Below are positions 52,302 through 61,770 of a stretch of DNA of 64,000 bases, piece after piece. The notes below the pieces were generated by a model. The model saw only the letters and a list, made by a program, of their open reading frames with translations. It did no database searches and was not told where the DNA came from. This DNA comes from Pseudomonadota bacterium. Its GTDB lineage: Bacteria; Pseudomonadota; Gammaproteobacteria; Burkholderiales; Casimicrobiaceae. The DNA lies in the NCBI GenBank assembly GCA_018241765.1, contig JAFEDD010000011.1:56102-120101 (forward strand), written 5' to 3'. The translations under genes were made by a program, and so were the position numbers. Positions within the stretch are counted from its first letter, which is position 1; every line of letters begins with the position of its first letter.

Positions 52302-53486
52302 ATGTCCAAGCGCGAAGTGGTGGTATTGAGCGCGGTGCGATCCGCAGTCGGTGGGTTTGCCGGTACGTTGAGCGACATCGAGCCCGCGGAACTGGCCGGT
52401 ACGGTGATGAAGGCCGCAGTCGAGCGCTCCGGCGTCGACCCGCAGCAGATCAACTACGTCACGGTCGGCAACACGATCCCGACCGAGAGTCGCTTTCCGT
52501 ATGTGGCGCGGGTCGCCTCGATCCAGGCGGGACTGCCGATGGAGTCGGTGGCGATGGCGGTCAATCGCCTGTGCTCGTCGGGGCTGCAGGGCATCGTGAC
52601 GACGGCGCAGAACATCCTGCTTGGTGATTGTGATTACGGTATCGGCGGCGGCGTCGAAGTCATGAGCCGTGGCGGCTACCTGTCGACGGCCATGCGCAGC
52701 GGCGCCCGCATGGGCGACTCGAAAATGCTCGACATGATGGTGGCTACGCTGACGGACCCGTTCGGCGTGGGGCACATGGGCATCACGGCCGAAAACCTCG
52801 CCACCAAATGGGGCATCACGCGCGACGCGCAGGACGCATTCGCCGCCGAGTCGCATCGCCGCGCGGCCGCGGCGATCGCCGATGGTCGATTCAAGTCGCA
52901 AATCGTGCCCATCGTCAAGCAGACGAGAAAGGGCGAGGTGGTCTTCGATACCGATGAGCACGTCAAGGCGGGCACCACCGTCGAGAGTCTCGCGAAGATG
53001 AAACCCGCATTCAAGAAGGATGGTTCGGTGACGGCCGGCAACGCGTCGGGCATCAATGACGGCGCTTCGTTCTTCGTGCTCGGTGAGGCGAGTCTTGCTG
53101 CGGCGGCCGGATACAAGGCGATCGCGCGGCTTGTCTCCTACGCCGTCGCCGGTGTGCCCAACGATGTCATGGGCGAAGGCCCCATTCCGGCGTCGAAGCT
53201 CGCGTTGAAGAAGGCCGGGCTGACGCTTGCGCAGATGGATGTCATCGAGTCGAACGAAGCATTTGCGGCGCAGGCGTTGACGGTCGCCAAGGGCCTCGGG
53301 CTCGATCCGGTCAAAACCAACCCGAACGGTGGCGCGATCGCCCTCGGCCATCCCATCGGCGCATCGGGCGCGGTCATCGCAACGAAGGCGCTCTACGAAC
53401 TGCAGCGCACGGGTGGCAAGTACGCGTTGGTCACCATGTGCATTGGCGGCGGGCAGGGCATCGCTGCGGTGTTCGAGCGGCTGTAG
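52302..53486 (+). CDS. bktB: BktB-like acetyl-CoA C-acetyltransferase (beta-ketothiolase)
   Basis: Encodes 394 residues. The catalytic set is C91 (NRLCSSGLQ), H350 (GHPIG) and C380 (MCIGGGQG). Stretches such as AAQNILLGDCDYGIGGGVEVMSRGGYL, FDTDEHVK and MGEGPIPASKLALKKAGL are close to BktB of Cupriavidus. That enzyme condenses acetyl-CoA with acetyl- or propionyl-CoA and allows hydroxyvalerate-containing PHA. It probably supplies acetoacetyl-CoA to the PhaB encoded at 20469, though a separate phaA may exist elsewhere. CTGGAGG (52287-52293) supports the ATG at 52302. Confidence 0.92.
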   Translation: MSKREVVVLSAVRSAVGGFAGTLSDIEPAELAGTVMKAAVERSGVDPQQINYVTVGNTIPTESRFPYVARVASIQAGLPMESVAMAVNRLCSSGLQGIVTTAQNILLGDCDYGIGGGVEVMSRGGYLSTAMRSGARMGDSKMLDMMVATLTDPFGVGHMGITAENLATKWGITRDAQDAFAAESHRRAAAAIADGRFKSQIVPIVKQTRKGEVVFDTDEHVKAGTTVESLAKMKPAFKKDGSVTAGNASGINDGASFFVLGEASLAAAAGYKAIARLVSYAVAGVPNDVMGEGPIPASKLALKKAGLTLAQMDVIESNEAFAAQALTVAKGLGLDPVKTNPNGGAIALGHPIGASGAVIATKALYELQRTGGKYALVTMCIGGGQGIAAVFERL

Positions 53487-53530
53487 GACGCGATGCCGAG
53501 AACCGCTGCCGTCACCGCGTCCGCGCGACG

Positions 53531-55273
53531 CTACGGCAGCGGAATCTCGGGGTAGATCGCGCTGCGCGGCACCACCAGACGGTAGACGCCCGCGCCTGCG
53601 CGCCGCGCCAGCAAATCGGCGTGCATGCCGAGCGGGGAGGCCAGAAATTCGCGCAGCAGGTGGCGAGGCACCAGCACCATGATTGGCGCCCCGTCCCGCG
53701 CCCGTGCGAAAGCGTCACGGTTGTCGATGAACGTGGCAGCGTCGGGCCTCCACTGCCGTCCCCACCACAGATCGGCGCTGTCGCTGTCGATGACGGGAAC
53801 GACCGCCTGGTCGCTGTAGAAGGGCGCGGCGGAGACCGATTCGAGATCGCGATAGAGCATCAATTCGCACGTGCCGCACGCCTCTTCGGCGCTGGCGATC
53901 AGCTTGCGCGCGGAGAGGCGGCCTTCGAGTGTATTGGTCAGCCCGAGCGCGAGCGCAAGAACGACGAGCGGCGTGCCGGCGATCAGCAGCCATCGGTTCA
54001 AGCCGTGGTGCAGGACGCGCCAAGCCCCCCACAGGGCGATCGCCAGCAGCACGGCCCCCGGCGCCAGGCCCGACCATTCGCTGCGCGCGAACACCGTGTC
54101 CCAACGCACCTCGCGCCCTACCGCCCAGATGGCTGCGGCGATGATGGCGACGCCCAGTGCGGCAACGACGACCAGTTCGAGGCGCGGCGGTTGCTCGAAC
54201 TCGCTGAGTCGAAGCGCCAACCACACGGCGGCAAACGGAATGGCGAGCGCGACGTAATAGTTGGCCTTTGCGCTGGCGGCCGAGAAAAACGTCACGATGA
54301 TGCCCATGGCGAGCAGCGAAAAGCTGGCCAGCGCGGGTGCCGTGCCGTTCGTGCCGACGCGAATGGCGCGCGGAAGCAGTACGACCCACGGAAAGAACAG
54401 CAGCACGATGCGTGGCACGTAATAGAGTGCGCCGCCGGTGTAGGTATCGAGCGGGATGCGCCGGCCGAGAAAGCGCAGCACATGCTCGTTCCAGAAATAC
54501 ACCCACGCGAAGCCGTCGTAGTGCAGCATCGCGGCGATGTGCCACGGCAGGGCGATGATGGCGAATACGCTCCAGGCACGCCAATCGGCATGAAAGCGCA
54601 GCAGCGCCCGTCCGTCGCTGCGCCAGCGCCAGAGAATCCACAACGCCCAGATCAACCCGTAGAGCAGGAGCGAGAGCAATCCCTTCACCAGCACGGCGAG
54701 CGCCAGCGCAGCGAGGCTCGCCGCGAGAAGACGGCGGCTGCCGCTGCGCGCAGCGTGGAAGCTGCCGAGCATCGCTGCGACGAAGAACATCGCCAGCAGC
54801 GCATCGGGCATCACGGTGCGCGCGAGCATGATGAAGCCGAGCGATGACACGCAGATCAGCGCGGCCAGCCGGGCCGGCGCCACGCTGCCGGATTCGCGAC
54901 GCACGCTGGCGTAGATCAAGAGCAGCGTCACGCTCGCTGCAAGCGCGCTGATCGCGCGCGCGCTCCACGCGTTGCCGTCGAACAGCGCGAACGACGCGGC
55001 GAGCAGGTAATAGAAGAGCGGTGGCTTTTCGGGATACGGTACACCGTTCAGATGCGGCATCAGCCACTGGCCGCGCGCCAGCATTTCCTCGGCGACCGTC
55101 GCATACAGCCCCTCGTTGTTGTTGAGCAGCGCGTAGCTGCCAAGCCCGAACCACAGCAGCAGCGCGCAAAGGGCGAGCACCCCCGCGAGTCCGAGCGCGT
55201 GCGCGCGCGAGCGCGCCGCTGCCAGCGCAGGCAACGGCAGCGGCAGCGTGGCGGGAGGCGGTGGGGTCGGCAT
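53531..55273 (-). CDS. Family 39 (ArnT/PMT-like) membrane glycosyltransferase
   Basis: Encodes 580 residues with about twelve membrane helices and a C-terminal periplasmic part. NNNEGLYATVAEEMLARGQWLMPHLNGVPYPEKPPLFYYLLAA (read in two segments) is the signature of ArnT-like transferases, with the conserved acidic residue after helix 1 and EKPPL. Such enzymes move sugars from undecaprenyl phosphate to lipid A or other acceptors. The gene lies 31 bp behind czcA in the same direction and may be part of the metal-efflux transcript. The ATG at 55273 was chosen over a longer frame that overlaps czcA. Confidence 0.88.
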   Translation of the reverse strand: MPTPPPPATLPLPLPALAAARSRAHALGLAGVLALCALLLWFGLGSYALLNNNEGLYATVAEEMLARGQWLMPHLNGVPYPEKPPLFYYLLAASFALFDGNAWSARAISALAASVTLLLIYASVRRESGSVAPARLAALICVSSLGFIMLARTVMPDALLAMFFVAAMLGSFHAARSGSRRLLAASLAALALAVLVKGLLSLLLYGLIWALWILWRWRSDGRALLRFHADWRAWSVFAIIALPWHIAAMLHYDGFAWVYFWNEHVLRFLGRRIPLDTYTGGALYYVPRIVLLFFPWVVLLPRAIRVGTNGTAPALASFSLLAMGIIVTFFSAASAKANYYVALAIPFAAVWLALRLSEFEQPPRLELVVVAALGVAIIAAAIWAVGREVRWDTVFARSEWSGLAPGAVLLAIALWGAWRVLHHGLNRWLLIAGTPLVVLALALGLTNTLEGRLSARKLIASAEEACGTCELMLYRDLESVSAAPFYSDQAVVPVIDSDSADLWWGRQWRPDAATFIDNRDAFARARDGAPIMVLVPRHLLREFLASPLGMHADLLARRAGAGVYRLVVPRSAIYPEIPLP

Positions 55274-55304
55274 CGTCGGCGGCGTGTGAAGCGTTGTTGC
55301 CTGG

Positions 55305-58300
55305 TCAGGGCGTGGTGGGCACGGGCTGCGCCGAGGCTGGCGTGGCCTTGCGCGAGAACCACGCGACATAGAGTGTGGGCAGAACCACCAGCGTGAGCAG
55401 CGTCGCGGTAAACAGGCCACCGATCACGACCACCGCGAGCGGTCGCTGTGTCTCGGCTCCGATGTCACGCGACAGCGCCATCGGCAGCAAACCGAGCGCG
55501 GCGAGAAGCGCGGTCATCAGCACCGTGCGCAGGCGCGCCATGGAGCCGTTGCGGACGGCTTCGCGCAGCGGCATGCCAGCCGTTTCGAACTGCTGGAATA
55601 CGGAGAGCATCACGACGCCGTTCAGCACGGCCTGACCGGAGAGGGCAATGAAGCCGATGGCGGCGGACACCGAGAGCGGAATGGACAACGTCCACAGCGC
55701 GATGAAGCCGCCGATCAGAGCCAAGGGCACGTTGAGCAGGATGAGCGCGGCGCGAGACAGAGAGCCGAAGGCGTCGAACAGCAGCACGAAGATCAGCAGC
55801 AGCGATATCGGCACCACGACCGCGAGACGCTGCATGGCGCGTTGCTGGTTTTCGAATTCACCGGACCAATCGATGACCTGACCGGGTTTCAGTTTCACGT
55901 TTTTCTCCACGCGGGCCTGCATGTCGGTGACGACTGAGCCCATATCGCGCCCCTTGATGAATATGCCGATCGCCATGGCGCGGCGTCCCCCTTCGCGTGC
56001 GATGTCCATGGCCCCCGTCGCCTCCCGAATGTTGGTGACCGAGCCGAGTGCGACGTAGCCGCCATCGGGGGTCGGGACGGGAATGTTGGCCAGGCGTGCA
56101 ATCGCGCGGTGTTCGTCCGACAGTCGCACGGCAACGGCGAACTTGCGCTCGCCTTCCCACAACTGCGTGGCAGCCTTGCCGCCAAGCGCCGCTTCGATCA
56201 CGTCCTGCACGTCGCCCACGTTGAGGCCCGCACGTGCAGCGCGTGGCCGGTCGATCTCGATCAGCAGGTGCGGCACGGCACCCTCGCGATCGATCTCCGA
56301 GTGCTCGACGCCGCGCACCTGTTTGATTTCCCTCTCGATGGCCTTGATTGTAGAGTAGAGATCATCGAGATCGTCGCCGGCGACCTTGATGACGATCTGT
56401 CCCTTGATCTGCGAAATCGACTCCAGCACGTTGTCTCGGATCGGCTGCGAAAAGCTCGGGTCGAGGCTGGGAATGCCCGACAGCGCGCGATCGATGTCGG
56501 CGATGATGCGCTCCTTCGTGTAGCCCGGCCGCCATTCGTTCACCGGTTTGATGCCGACGAAGGTCTCGGCCATGCTGATCGTTTTCGGGTCGGTGCCGTC
56601 TTCCGGTTGGCCCACCTTGGAGACGACGGTGGACACCTCCGGCACCGAGCGAATGGCGCGTCGCGCGGCGGCCATCACGCGCTGCGCCTCGTGCGTCGAG
56701 GTCGTCGATGGCAACGTCATGTTGACCCACAGCGTTCCTTCATCGAGTTCGGGCAGGAATTCCGAGCCCAGGCGGCTGGCCGCCGCGATCGCGAGCGCGA
56801 AGCACAGCAGCGCGATCACGCCGACGCGGCGCGGATACGCGAGCGCCCAGTCGAGCACTGGAGCGTAGGTGCGCTTGCATAGCCGCACCAGGACGTTGTC
56901 GCCGTGCGGAACATGCTTTCGCAGCAGCACGTTGATGAGTGGCGGCACCAACACCAGCGAGAACACCAGCGAGCCGATCAGGGCCGTTGTCACCGAGAGC
57001 GCCATCGGCTGGAAGATGCGCCCCTCGTGTCGCTGCAAGGCGAAAATCGGAATGTGCGCCGCGATGATGATCAACATCGAGAACAGCGTCGGGCGGCCGA
57101 CTTCGTTGGTGGCATCGGCGATCACCCGTCGGCGCTCATCGTGTCCTATCGTTTGCGGCTGTTGGGCGAGGCGCTGCACGATGTTTTCGACGACGATCAC
57201 CGCGCCATCGACGATGATGCCGAAGTCCATCGCGCCGAGCGACAGCAGATTGGCCGGAATGCCCGCGATCTTCAGGCCGAGAAAGGTCGACAGCAACGCC
57301 AGCGGAATGATCACCACCACCGCAAGGCTCGCGCGCACGCTCGACAGGAAGAGATAGAGCACGATCGACACCAGCACCGCGCCCTCGATCAGGTTGCGAA
57401 AGACGGTCGACAGCGTCTTGCCCATCAGCCACGTGCGATCGTAGAAGGGTTCGATCTTCATGCCCGGCGGCAGTCCCTTCGCGTTGAGTGCCTCGATCTT
57501 CGCCTTCACGCCCTTCAGCACGTCGCTCGGGTTCTCGCCCTTGCGCATGACCACGATTCCGGTCACCACGTCGTCGTCATCATCCTGGCCGACGACGCCG
57601 AGGCGTGGCACGGCGCCGATCGTCACCCGCGCCACATCGCGAATCAGGATCGGTGTTCCGCCGCGCGAGGCGAGCACGATCTGGCCAATGTCATCGACCG
57701 AGCGCAACAGGCCGATTCCGCGAATGGCGTACTGTTGCGCGCCCTGTTCGATGTAGCTGCCGCCGGCGTTCGAATTGCCACGCGCGAGCGCATCGAGCAG
57801 GTTCTGGAAGGTGAGTTTGTAGGCGCGCAGCCGGTCGAGGTCAGGCTGTACCTCGTACTGCTTGATGGCGCCCCCCATGCCAACGACGTCGGCCACGCCA
57901 GGCACCTGACGAAAGGCGCGCTCGACCACCCAGTCCTGCACCGAGCGCAGATCGGTCGTATTGAAGCCATCGCCGCGGAGTCGGTAGCGCATCACTTCAC
58001 CGACCGGTGTGGCATTGGGCGCAATCGCGGCATCGACGCCCGTCGGCAGATCGATGCCGCGCAAGCGTTCGTTGACCTGCTGGCGCGCGGCCGTGACGTC
58101 GGCGCGGTCGTCGTACGTGATGACCGTGTAGGAAAGTCCGAACTGGGTGTGCGAAAAGACGCGCAGCGAGTTCGGCAGGCCGGCCACGGCCAGTTCGATG
58201 GGCAACGTCACCTGCTTTTCGACCTCCTCGGCGGCGCGTCCGGGGTAGAGCGCGATGATCGTCACCTGAGTGTCGGTGACATCGGGGAACGCTTCGACCG

Positions 58301-58400
58301 ACAGGTTGCGAAACGCCGTGACGCCAGCGATGATGAAGAGCAGCGTGCCGAGCGCGACGAACAGCGGCTGCTCCAGTGCGTAGGAAATCAGCCGCTTCAT
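55305..58400 (-). CDS. czcA: Heavy-metal efflux RND transporter, CzcA family
   Basis: Encodes 1031 residues with the RND layout: twelve membrane helices and two large periplasmic loops. The N-terminus LSVEAFPDVTDTQVTI and the helix-4 motif MDFGIIVDGAVIVVEN with D392, D398 and E405 are those of divalent-cation exporters (Czc/Cnr/Ncc type) rather than monovalent CusA. It exports Zn, Co, Cd or Ni across both membranes by proton antiport. A run of five aspartates (273-277) sits in the first periplasmic loop. The start overlaps czcB by four bases. The ArnT-like gene follows. Confidence 0.93.
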   Translation of the reverse strand: MKRLISYALEQPLFVALGTLLFIIAGVTAFRNLSVEAFPDVTDTQVTIIALYPGRAAEEVEKQVTLPIELAVAGLPNSLRVFSHTQFGLSYTVITYDDRADVTAARQQVNERLRGIDLPTGVDAAIAPNATPVGEVMRYRLRGDGFNTTDLRSVQDWVVERAFRQVPGVADVVGMGGAIKQYEVQPDLDRLRAYKLTFQNLLDALARGNSNAGGSYIEQGAQQYAIRGIGLLRSVDDIGQIVLASRGGTPILIRDVARVTIGAVPRLGVVGQDDDDDVVTGIVVMRKGENPSDVLKGVKAKIEALNAKGLPPGMKIEPFYDRTWLMGKTLSTVFRNLIEGAVLVSIVLYLFLSSVRASLAVVVIIPLALLSTFLGLKIAGIPANLLSLGAMDFGIIVDGAVIVVENIVQRLAQQPQTIGHDERRRVIADATNEVGRPTLFSMLIIIAAHIPIFALQRHEGRIFQPMALSVTTALIGSLVFSLVLVPPLINVLLRKHVPHGDNVLVRLCKRTYAPVLDWALAYPRRVGVIALLCFALAIAAASRLGSEFLPELDEGTLWVNMTLPSTTSTHEAQRVMAAARRAIRSVPEVSTVVSKVGQPEDGTDPKTISMAETFVGIKPVNEWRPGYTKERIIADIDRALSGIPSLDPSFSQPIRDNVLESISQIKGQIVIKVAGDDLDDLYSTIKAIEREIKQVRGVEHSEIDREGAVPHLLIEIDRPRAARAGLNVGDVQDVIEAALGGKAATQLWEGERKFAVAVRLSDEHRAIARLANIPVPTPDGGYVALGSVTNIREATGAMDIAREGGRRAMAIGIFIKGRDMGSVVTDMQARVEKNVKLKPGQVIDWSGEFENQQRAMQRLAVVVPISLLLIFVLLFDAFGSLSRAALILLNVPLALIGGFIALWTLSIPLSVSAAIGFIALSGQAVLNGVVMLSVFQQFETAGMPLREAVRNGSMARLRTVLMTALLAALGLLPMALSRDIGAETQRPLAVVVIGGLFTATLLTLVVLPTLYVAWFSRKATPASAQPVPTTP

Positions 58401-59659
58401 GGGTTGCCCGTTGTCACGGCGCGCACCGGTGAACTGCGTTCGGACGGTTTGTCGGTGGCGCCTGGAGTGGCCGCACCGGCATCGTCGCCGCCCTTGTCTT
58501 GCAGCAGGCGGAACTCGCGCGCGAGCAGCAGCGCGTTCTCACCGACCACCTGGTCGCCGACCTCGAGCCCTCGCGCGACGACGGCCTGTTTGCTTTCCTG
58601 CCACGACAGTTTGACCTCGCGCCGCGCGAACGAGGTCGGGCCGGTGCGCACGAAGACGAAATGCTGGCCGCCGCGCAGGATGAGTGCCTGGCTCGGCACC
58701 ACGACGCCGCCGCCGAGATGGCGCTCGATGCGCGCGTTGACGAGCATCTCCGCCTTCAGACGGCGATCGGGATTGGTCACCTCGCCGCGAACCTTGATCG
58801 TTCGTGTGGCGGGGTCGATCGCGTCGGCCAGCGTCTGCACGCGGCCGCTCACCGTCTGGCCGCCGAGCGCGGGCGCCACGAGGTCGAACTGCGCGCCGGG
58901 TTTCAGCGTGGCGAGGTCGCTCTCGCGGGCATCGATCTGCACCCACAGCGACGTCGGGTCGGACAACACGAAGAGTGCCGGTACGCCGACGCCGGACTGG
59001 TCGGGACGCAATTCCTGGCCCGGATTCAGGTTGCGCTCCACCACCACGCCCTTGATGCCGGCGACGATGGCGAGTTGCTGGTTCACCGCGTTGCCGCCAC
59101 CATAAAGGCGCAGGCGTGTCTCGCTGCGGGCCGCCTCGGCGCGGGCGCGCCCGAGATCGGCGTCCGCCTGTTCGAAGTCCTTGCGGGCGACGACTCCTCC
59201 GGCGAGCAGTTCCTGTTGCCGCGCTCGGGTTTTTTCGGCCAGCGCGACGTCGACTCGCGCGCGCGCGGCGTCGGCCTGCGCCTGTCCGAGATCGGGCGAG
59301 GCGATCGTCGCGAGCACGGTGCCCGGTTGCACCGTCTGCCCGACGTCGGCGCGGATCTGGGTCACGCGGCCCGCCAGTGGCGGATAGATGCGTTGCGTGC
59401 GCGTCTCGTTCCAGGTCAGGCGGGCCGGCAGTTCGATCGCCACCGCGCTCGCCGGTCGTACGTCGACCGTCTTCAGCAGGGCCAATTGCGGGTGAGCGCT
59501 CGGATAGCGAATCTCGTCCCCCTGAATGACGGCGGCGGCCGGCTCAGCCGGTGCGGTGGGCGATGACTCGCCGCAGCCGGCGAGGCCGACCAATGCGGCA
59601 CACGCGATGATGGACGCGAGCAGGCGAGGGGCGGGGCGGGGTGGCGCAGAAGGGCTCAT
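58397..59659 (-). CDS. czcB: Efflux RND periplasmic adaptor, CzcB family
   Basis: Encodes 420 residues. The lipobox GLAGC in the signal peptide makes it a periplasmic lipoprotein. The membrane-fusion domains are recognised from RIYPPLAGRVTQIRADVGQTVQPGTVLATI (first lipoyl half), an alpha-hairpin (QADAARARVDVALAEKTRARQQELL, shown in part), the second lipoyl half and the beta-barrel (WVQIDARESDLATLKPGAQF, RTIKVRGEVTNPDRRLKAEM). It connects CzcA to the outer-membrane channel. No His-rich metal-binding N-terminus as in Cupriavidus CzcB is present. ATGA overlap with czcA. Confidence 0.92.
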   Translation of the reverse strand: MSPSAPPRPAPRLLASIIACAALVGLAGCGESSPTAPAEPAAAVIQGDEIRYPSAHPQLALLKTVDVRPASAVAIELPARLTWNETRTQRIYPPLAGRVTQIRADVGQTVQPGTVLATIASPDLGQAQADAARARVDVALAEKTRARQQELLAGGVVARKDFEQADADLGRARAEAARSETRLRLYGGGNAVNQQLAIVAGIKGVVVERNLNPGQELRPDQSGVGVPALFVLSDPTSLWVQIDARESDLATLKPGAQFDLVAPALGGQTVSGRVQTLADAIDPATRTIKVRGEVTNPDRRLKAEMLVNARIERHLGGGVVVPSQALILRGGQHFVFVRTGPTSFARREVKLSWQESKQAVVARGLEVGDQVVGENALLLAREFRLLQDKGGDDAGAATPGATDKPSERSSPVRAVTTGNP

Positions 59660-59706
59660 CGGACGTCGGGTGCAAGGAAGGAGATTGGCAAGACGGGCGG
59701 AGGGTG

Positions 59707-61002
59707 TCAGCGCAGCAGGCGCTCGGGATCGACGCGCAGTTGCAAGGCGGTTTCGGCCTTGGCGGCATCGACTTCGGCGGCCAGCGCATCGAGCTGCGTG
59801 CTCCGCCACGTGCGGCGGGCATCGAGCAGGTCGGTCAACGGCATCGCGCCGCGGGCGAACGCGAATTCCGCCTGCCTGAGGACGGTCGCGGCATGCTCGA
59901 CGATGTCGGCGCCGAAGCGGCGTGCGCGATCGCGCGCGCTGCGCGCTTCCGCGACGAGTCGTTCGCGATCGATGCGCGCGTCGCGCTGTGTGCGTTCGGC
60001 GGCCAGTTCGGCGTGCGACAGGTCGGCCTGGGCGCGCGCGATTTCTCCCTCATAGCGATAACCGAAGGTCAGCGGAATCTGTACCCGGAGTTCGATCAGC
60101 CGCGTGGAGACGCCGGGATAGTGGTCATAGGACACGCCCCAGGTCGGGTCGACCTTGCGCAGCGCGAGCGCGCCGTCGAGCGCGGCGCGGGCGGCGTCGA
60201 GTCGCGCCTGCGCGGCGCGCACGTCACCTCGTGCGGCGATCGCCTCGTCGTCGCCGGCGAGCGTCGTGCCTGGCGCCGGCGCCGGCGGCTGCGGCCACTG
60301 CACCCGCTCGCTACGGGCGTCGAGCAGCGCGGCGCGCGCGACCCACGGCGAGAGCGCCAGTTCGGTGCGGGCCAGATCGGTCTGCGCGGCTTGCAGATCG
60401 AGCGCGGCACGCTCGCCATCGATCGTCGCGCGCAGCGCGTCCTGCGCCGAGAGGTCGCCCGCGTCGCGGCGGCGGTTCGCCGTGGTGCCGGCTTCGCTCG
60501 CGAGCGTTGCCATCTCGCGCAGAAGGCGCAGGCGCTCGCGCGCGCCGAGCCAGTCGAAATACGCGGCCTGCGCCGAGAGCATCTGCTGCAACGCCGTCTC
60601 GGCGGTATCGGCGCGGGCGGCGGCCAGCAGGCGTTCGGCGGCCGTCGTGCGGTGACGGCGCTTGTCGCCTCGCTCCCAGGTCCAGTCGATGCCGATCGAT
60701 TTGTCGATGCGCTTTCGGCCCAGCGGATCGCCGGCCCCGACGCCGTTTTGCAGATCGATTTGGGAGAGCTTGCCCGATAGCGTCGGCAGCGGGGCATGGT
60801 CGGCGCTCAGCACGTCGCCCTCGGCGCCGCGTTCGCCTTGCTGCGCCTGGCGAACTTCGAGTGCCGCGCGCGCGGCGGCGAGTACGTCGCGCAACGTGGG
60901 GGCCGCGGCCATCGCGCTGCCGCTTGCGCCGCCGAGCGACAGCGCGATGGCGACGGCGAGCGTGCGCCATCGTCGTCGATGTGGGGGTGGTGTGGCTAAC
61001 AT
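59707..61002 (-). CDS. czcC: TolC-family outer membrane efflux protein, CzcC-like
   Basis: Encodes 431 residues. A signal peptide (VAIALSLGGASGSAMA) is followed by alanine- and arginine-rich long helices typical of the outer-membrane factor coiled-coil barrel: two internally related halves, with AALEVRQAQQGERGAEGD near the start and GVSTRLIELRVQIPLTFGYRYEGEIARAQADL in the second half. It forms the outer-membrane channel for CzcAB. The ATG at 61002 was selected from the signal peptide; the frame is open far upstream only because of high G+C. It is first in the czcCBA operon, divergent from the regulatory genes. Confidence 0.9.
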   Translation of the reverse strand: MLATPPPHRRRWRTLAVAIALSLGGASGSAMAAAPTLRDVLAAARAALEVRQAQQGERGAEGDVLSADHAPLPTLSGKLSQIDLQNGVGAGDPLGRKRIDKSIGIDWTWERGDKRRHRTTAAERLLAAARADTAETALQQMLSAQAAYFDWLGARERLRLLREMATLASEAGTTANRRRDAGDLSAQDALRATIDGERAALDLQAAQTDLARTELALSPWVARAALLDARSERVQWPQPPAPAPGTTLAGDDEAIAARGDVRAAQARLDAARAALDGALALRKVDPTWGVSYDHYPGVSTRLIELRVQIPLTFGYRYEGEIARAQADLSHAELAAERTQRDARIDRERLVAEARSARDRARRFGADIVEHAATVLRQAEFAFARGAMPLTDLLDARRTWRSTQLDALAAEVDAAKAETALQLRVDPERLLR

Positions 61003-61095
61003 GGCGACATCCTGATGAGGGGGCCGAGTTTCGGCGCGCGTGGCTGACCACCGACTGACCCACGCGATCTCCGAGCCGTGTCCGCGAGTGAACGC

Positions 61096-61770
61096 ATGCG
61101 AATCCTGCTGGTGGAAGACGACCCGGTGCTGCGCGACGTGATGGGGCAAAGCCTCATCGATGCCGGACATCGCGTCGACCGCGCGGTGCGCCTGGCCGAG
61201 GCCGAGCAGATCTGGCGCTATCAGCCCTTCGACGCCATCCTTCTCGATCTCAACCTGCCCGACGGCAACGCGCTCGATCTGCTCAAGCGCGCGCGCGGCT
61301 GGGGCGACACCACGCCGGTGCTGGTGCTGACCGCGCGCAACCGAACCGACGAGCGCATCGAGGGGCTCGATGCGGGCGCCGATGACTATCTCGGCAAACC
61401 CTTCGATCTGGCCGAGGTCGAGGCGCGGTTGCGCGCGCTCGTGCGCCGCTCGCACGGTGGCGGCAACGTGGTCGAAGTCGGGCGTCTGCGCTTCGACGGC
61501 GTGTCCATGCGCATCCACGTGGGCGAGCGGCCCTTCGATCTTCCCGCACGCGAATTCGAAGTGCTGTGGGAGCTGGCGCATCCGCCGGGCCGTGTGGTCA
61601 GCAAGCGCGCGTTGTCCGACAAGCTCTCGGGGCTCGAGGACGCCCTTGGCGACAATGCGCTCGAAGCGTTCGTGTCGCGCCTGCGGCGCAAGCTCGCCGG
61701 CAGCGGCGCCACCATCCGCACGCTGCGCGGGCTGGGCTACCTGCTCGAGCGCGACGGCAGCGCGCCGTGA
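61096..61770 (+). CDS. OmpR-family response regulator, CzcR/QseB-like
   Basis: Encodes 224 residues. The receiver domain has the acidic pair D8/D9, phosphoacceptor D51 (DAILLDLNLPDG) and the KPFDLAE lysine. The C-terminal winged helix (RPFDLPAREFEVLWELAHPPGRVVSK, RRKLAGSGATIRTLRGLGYLLE) binds DNA. Its position, divergent from czcCBA and coupled to a kinase gene by a GTGA overlap, suggests it controls the efflux operon in response to metals (inference). ATG 61096 is preferred over GTG 61078. Confidence 0.92.
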   Translation: MRILLVEDDPVLRDVMGQSLIDAGHRVDRAVRLAEAEQIWRYQPFDAILLDLNLPDGNALDLLKRARGWGDTTPVLVLTARNRTDERIEGLDAGADDYLGKPFDLAEVEARLRALVRRSHGGGNVVEVGRLRFDGVSMRIHVGERPFDLPAREFEVLWELAHPPGRVVSKRALSDKLSGLEDALGDNALEAFVSRLRRKLAGSGATIRTLRGLGYLLERDGSAP

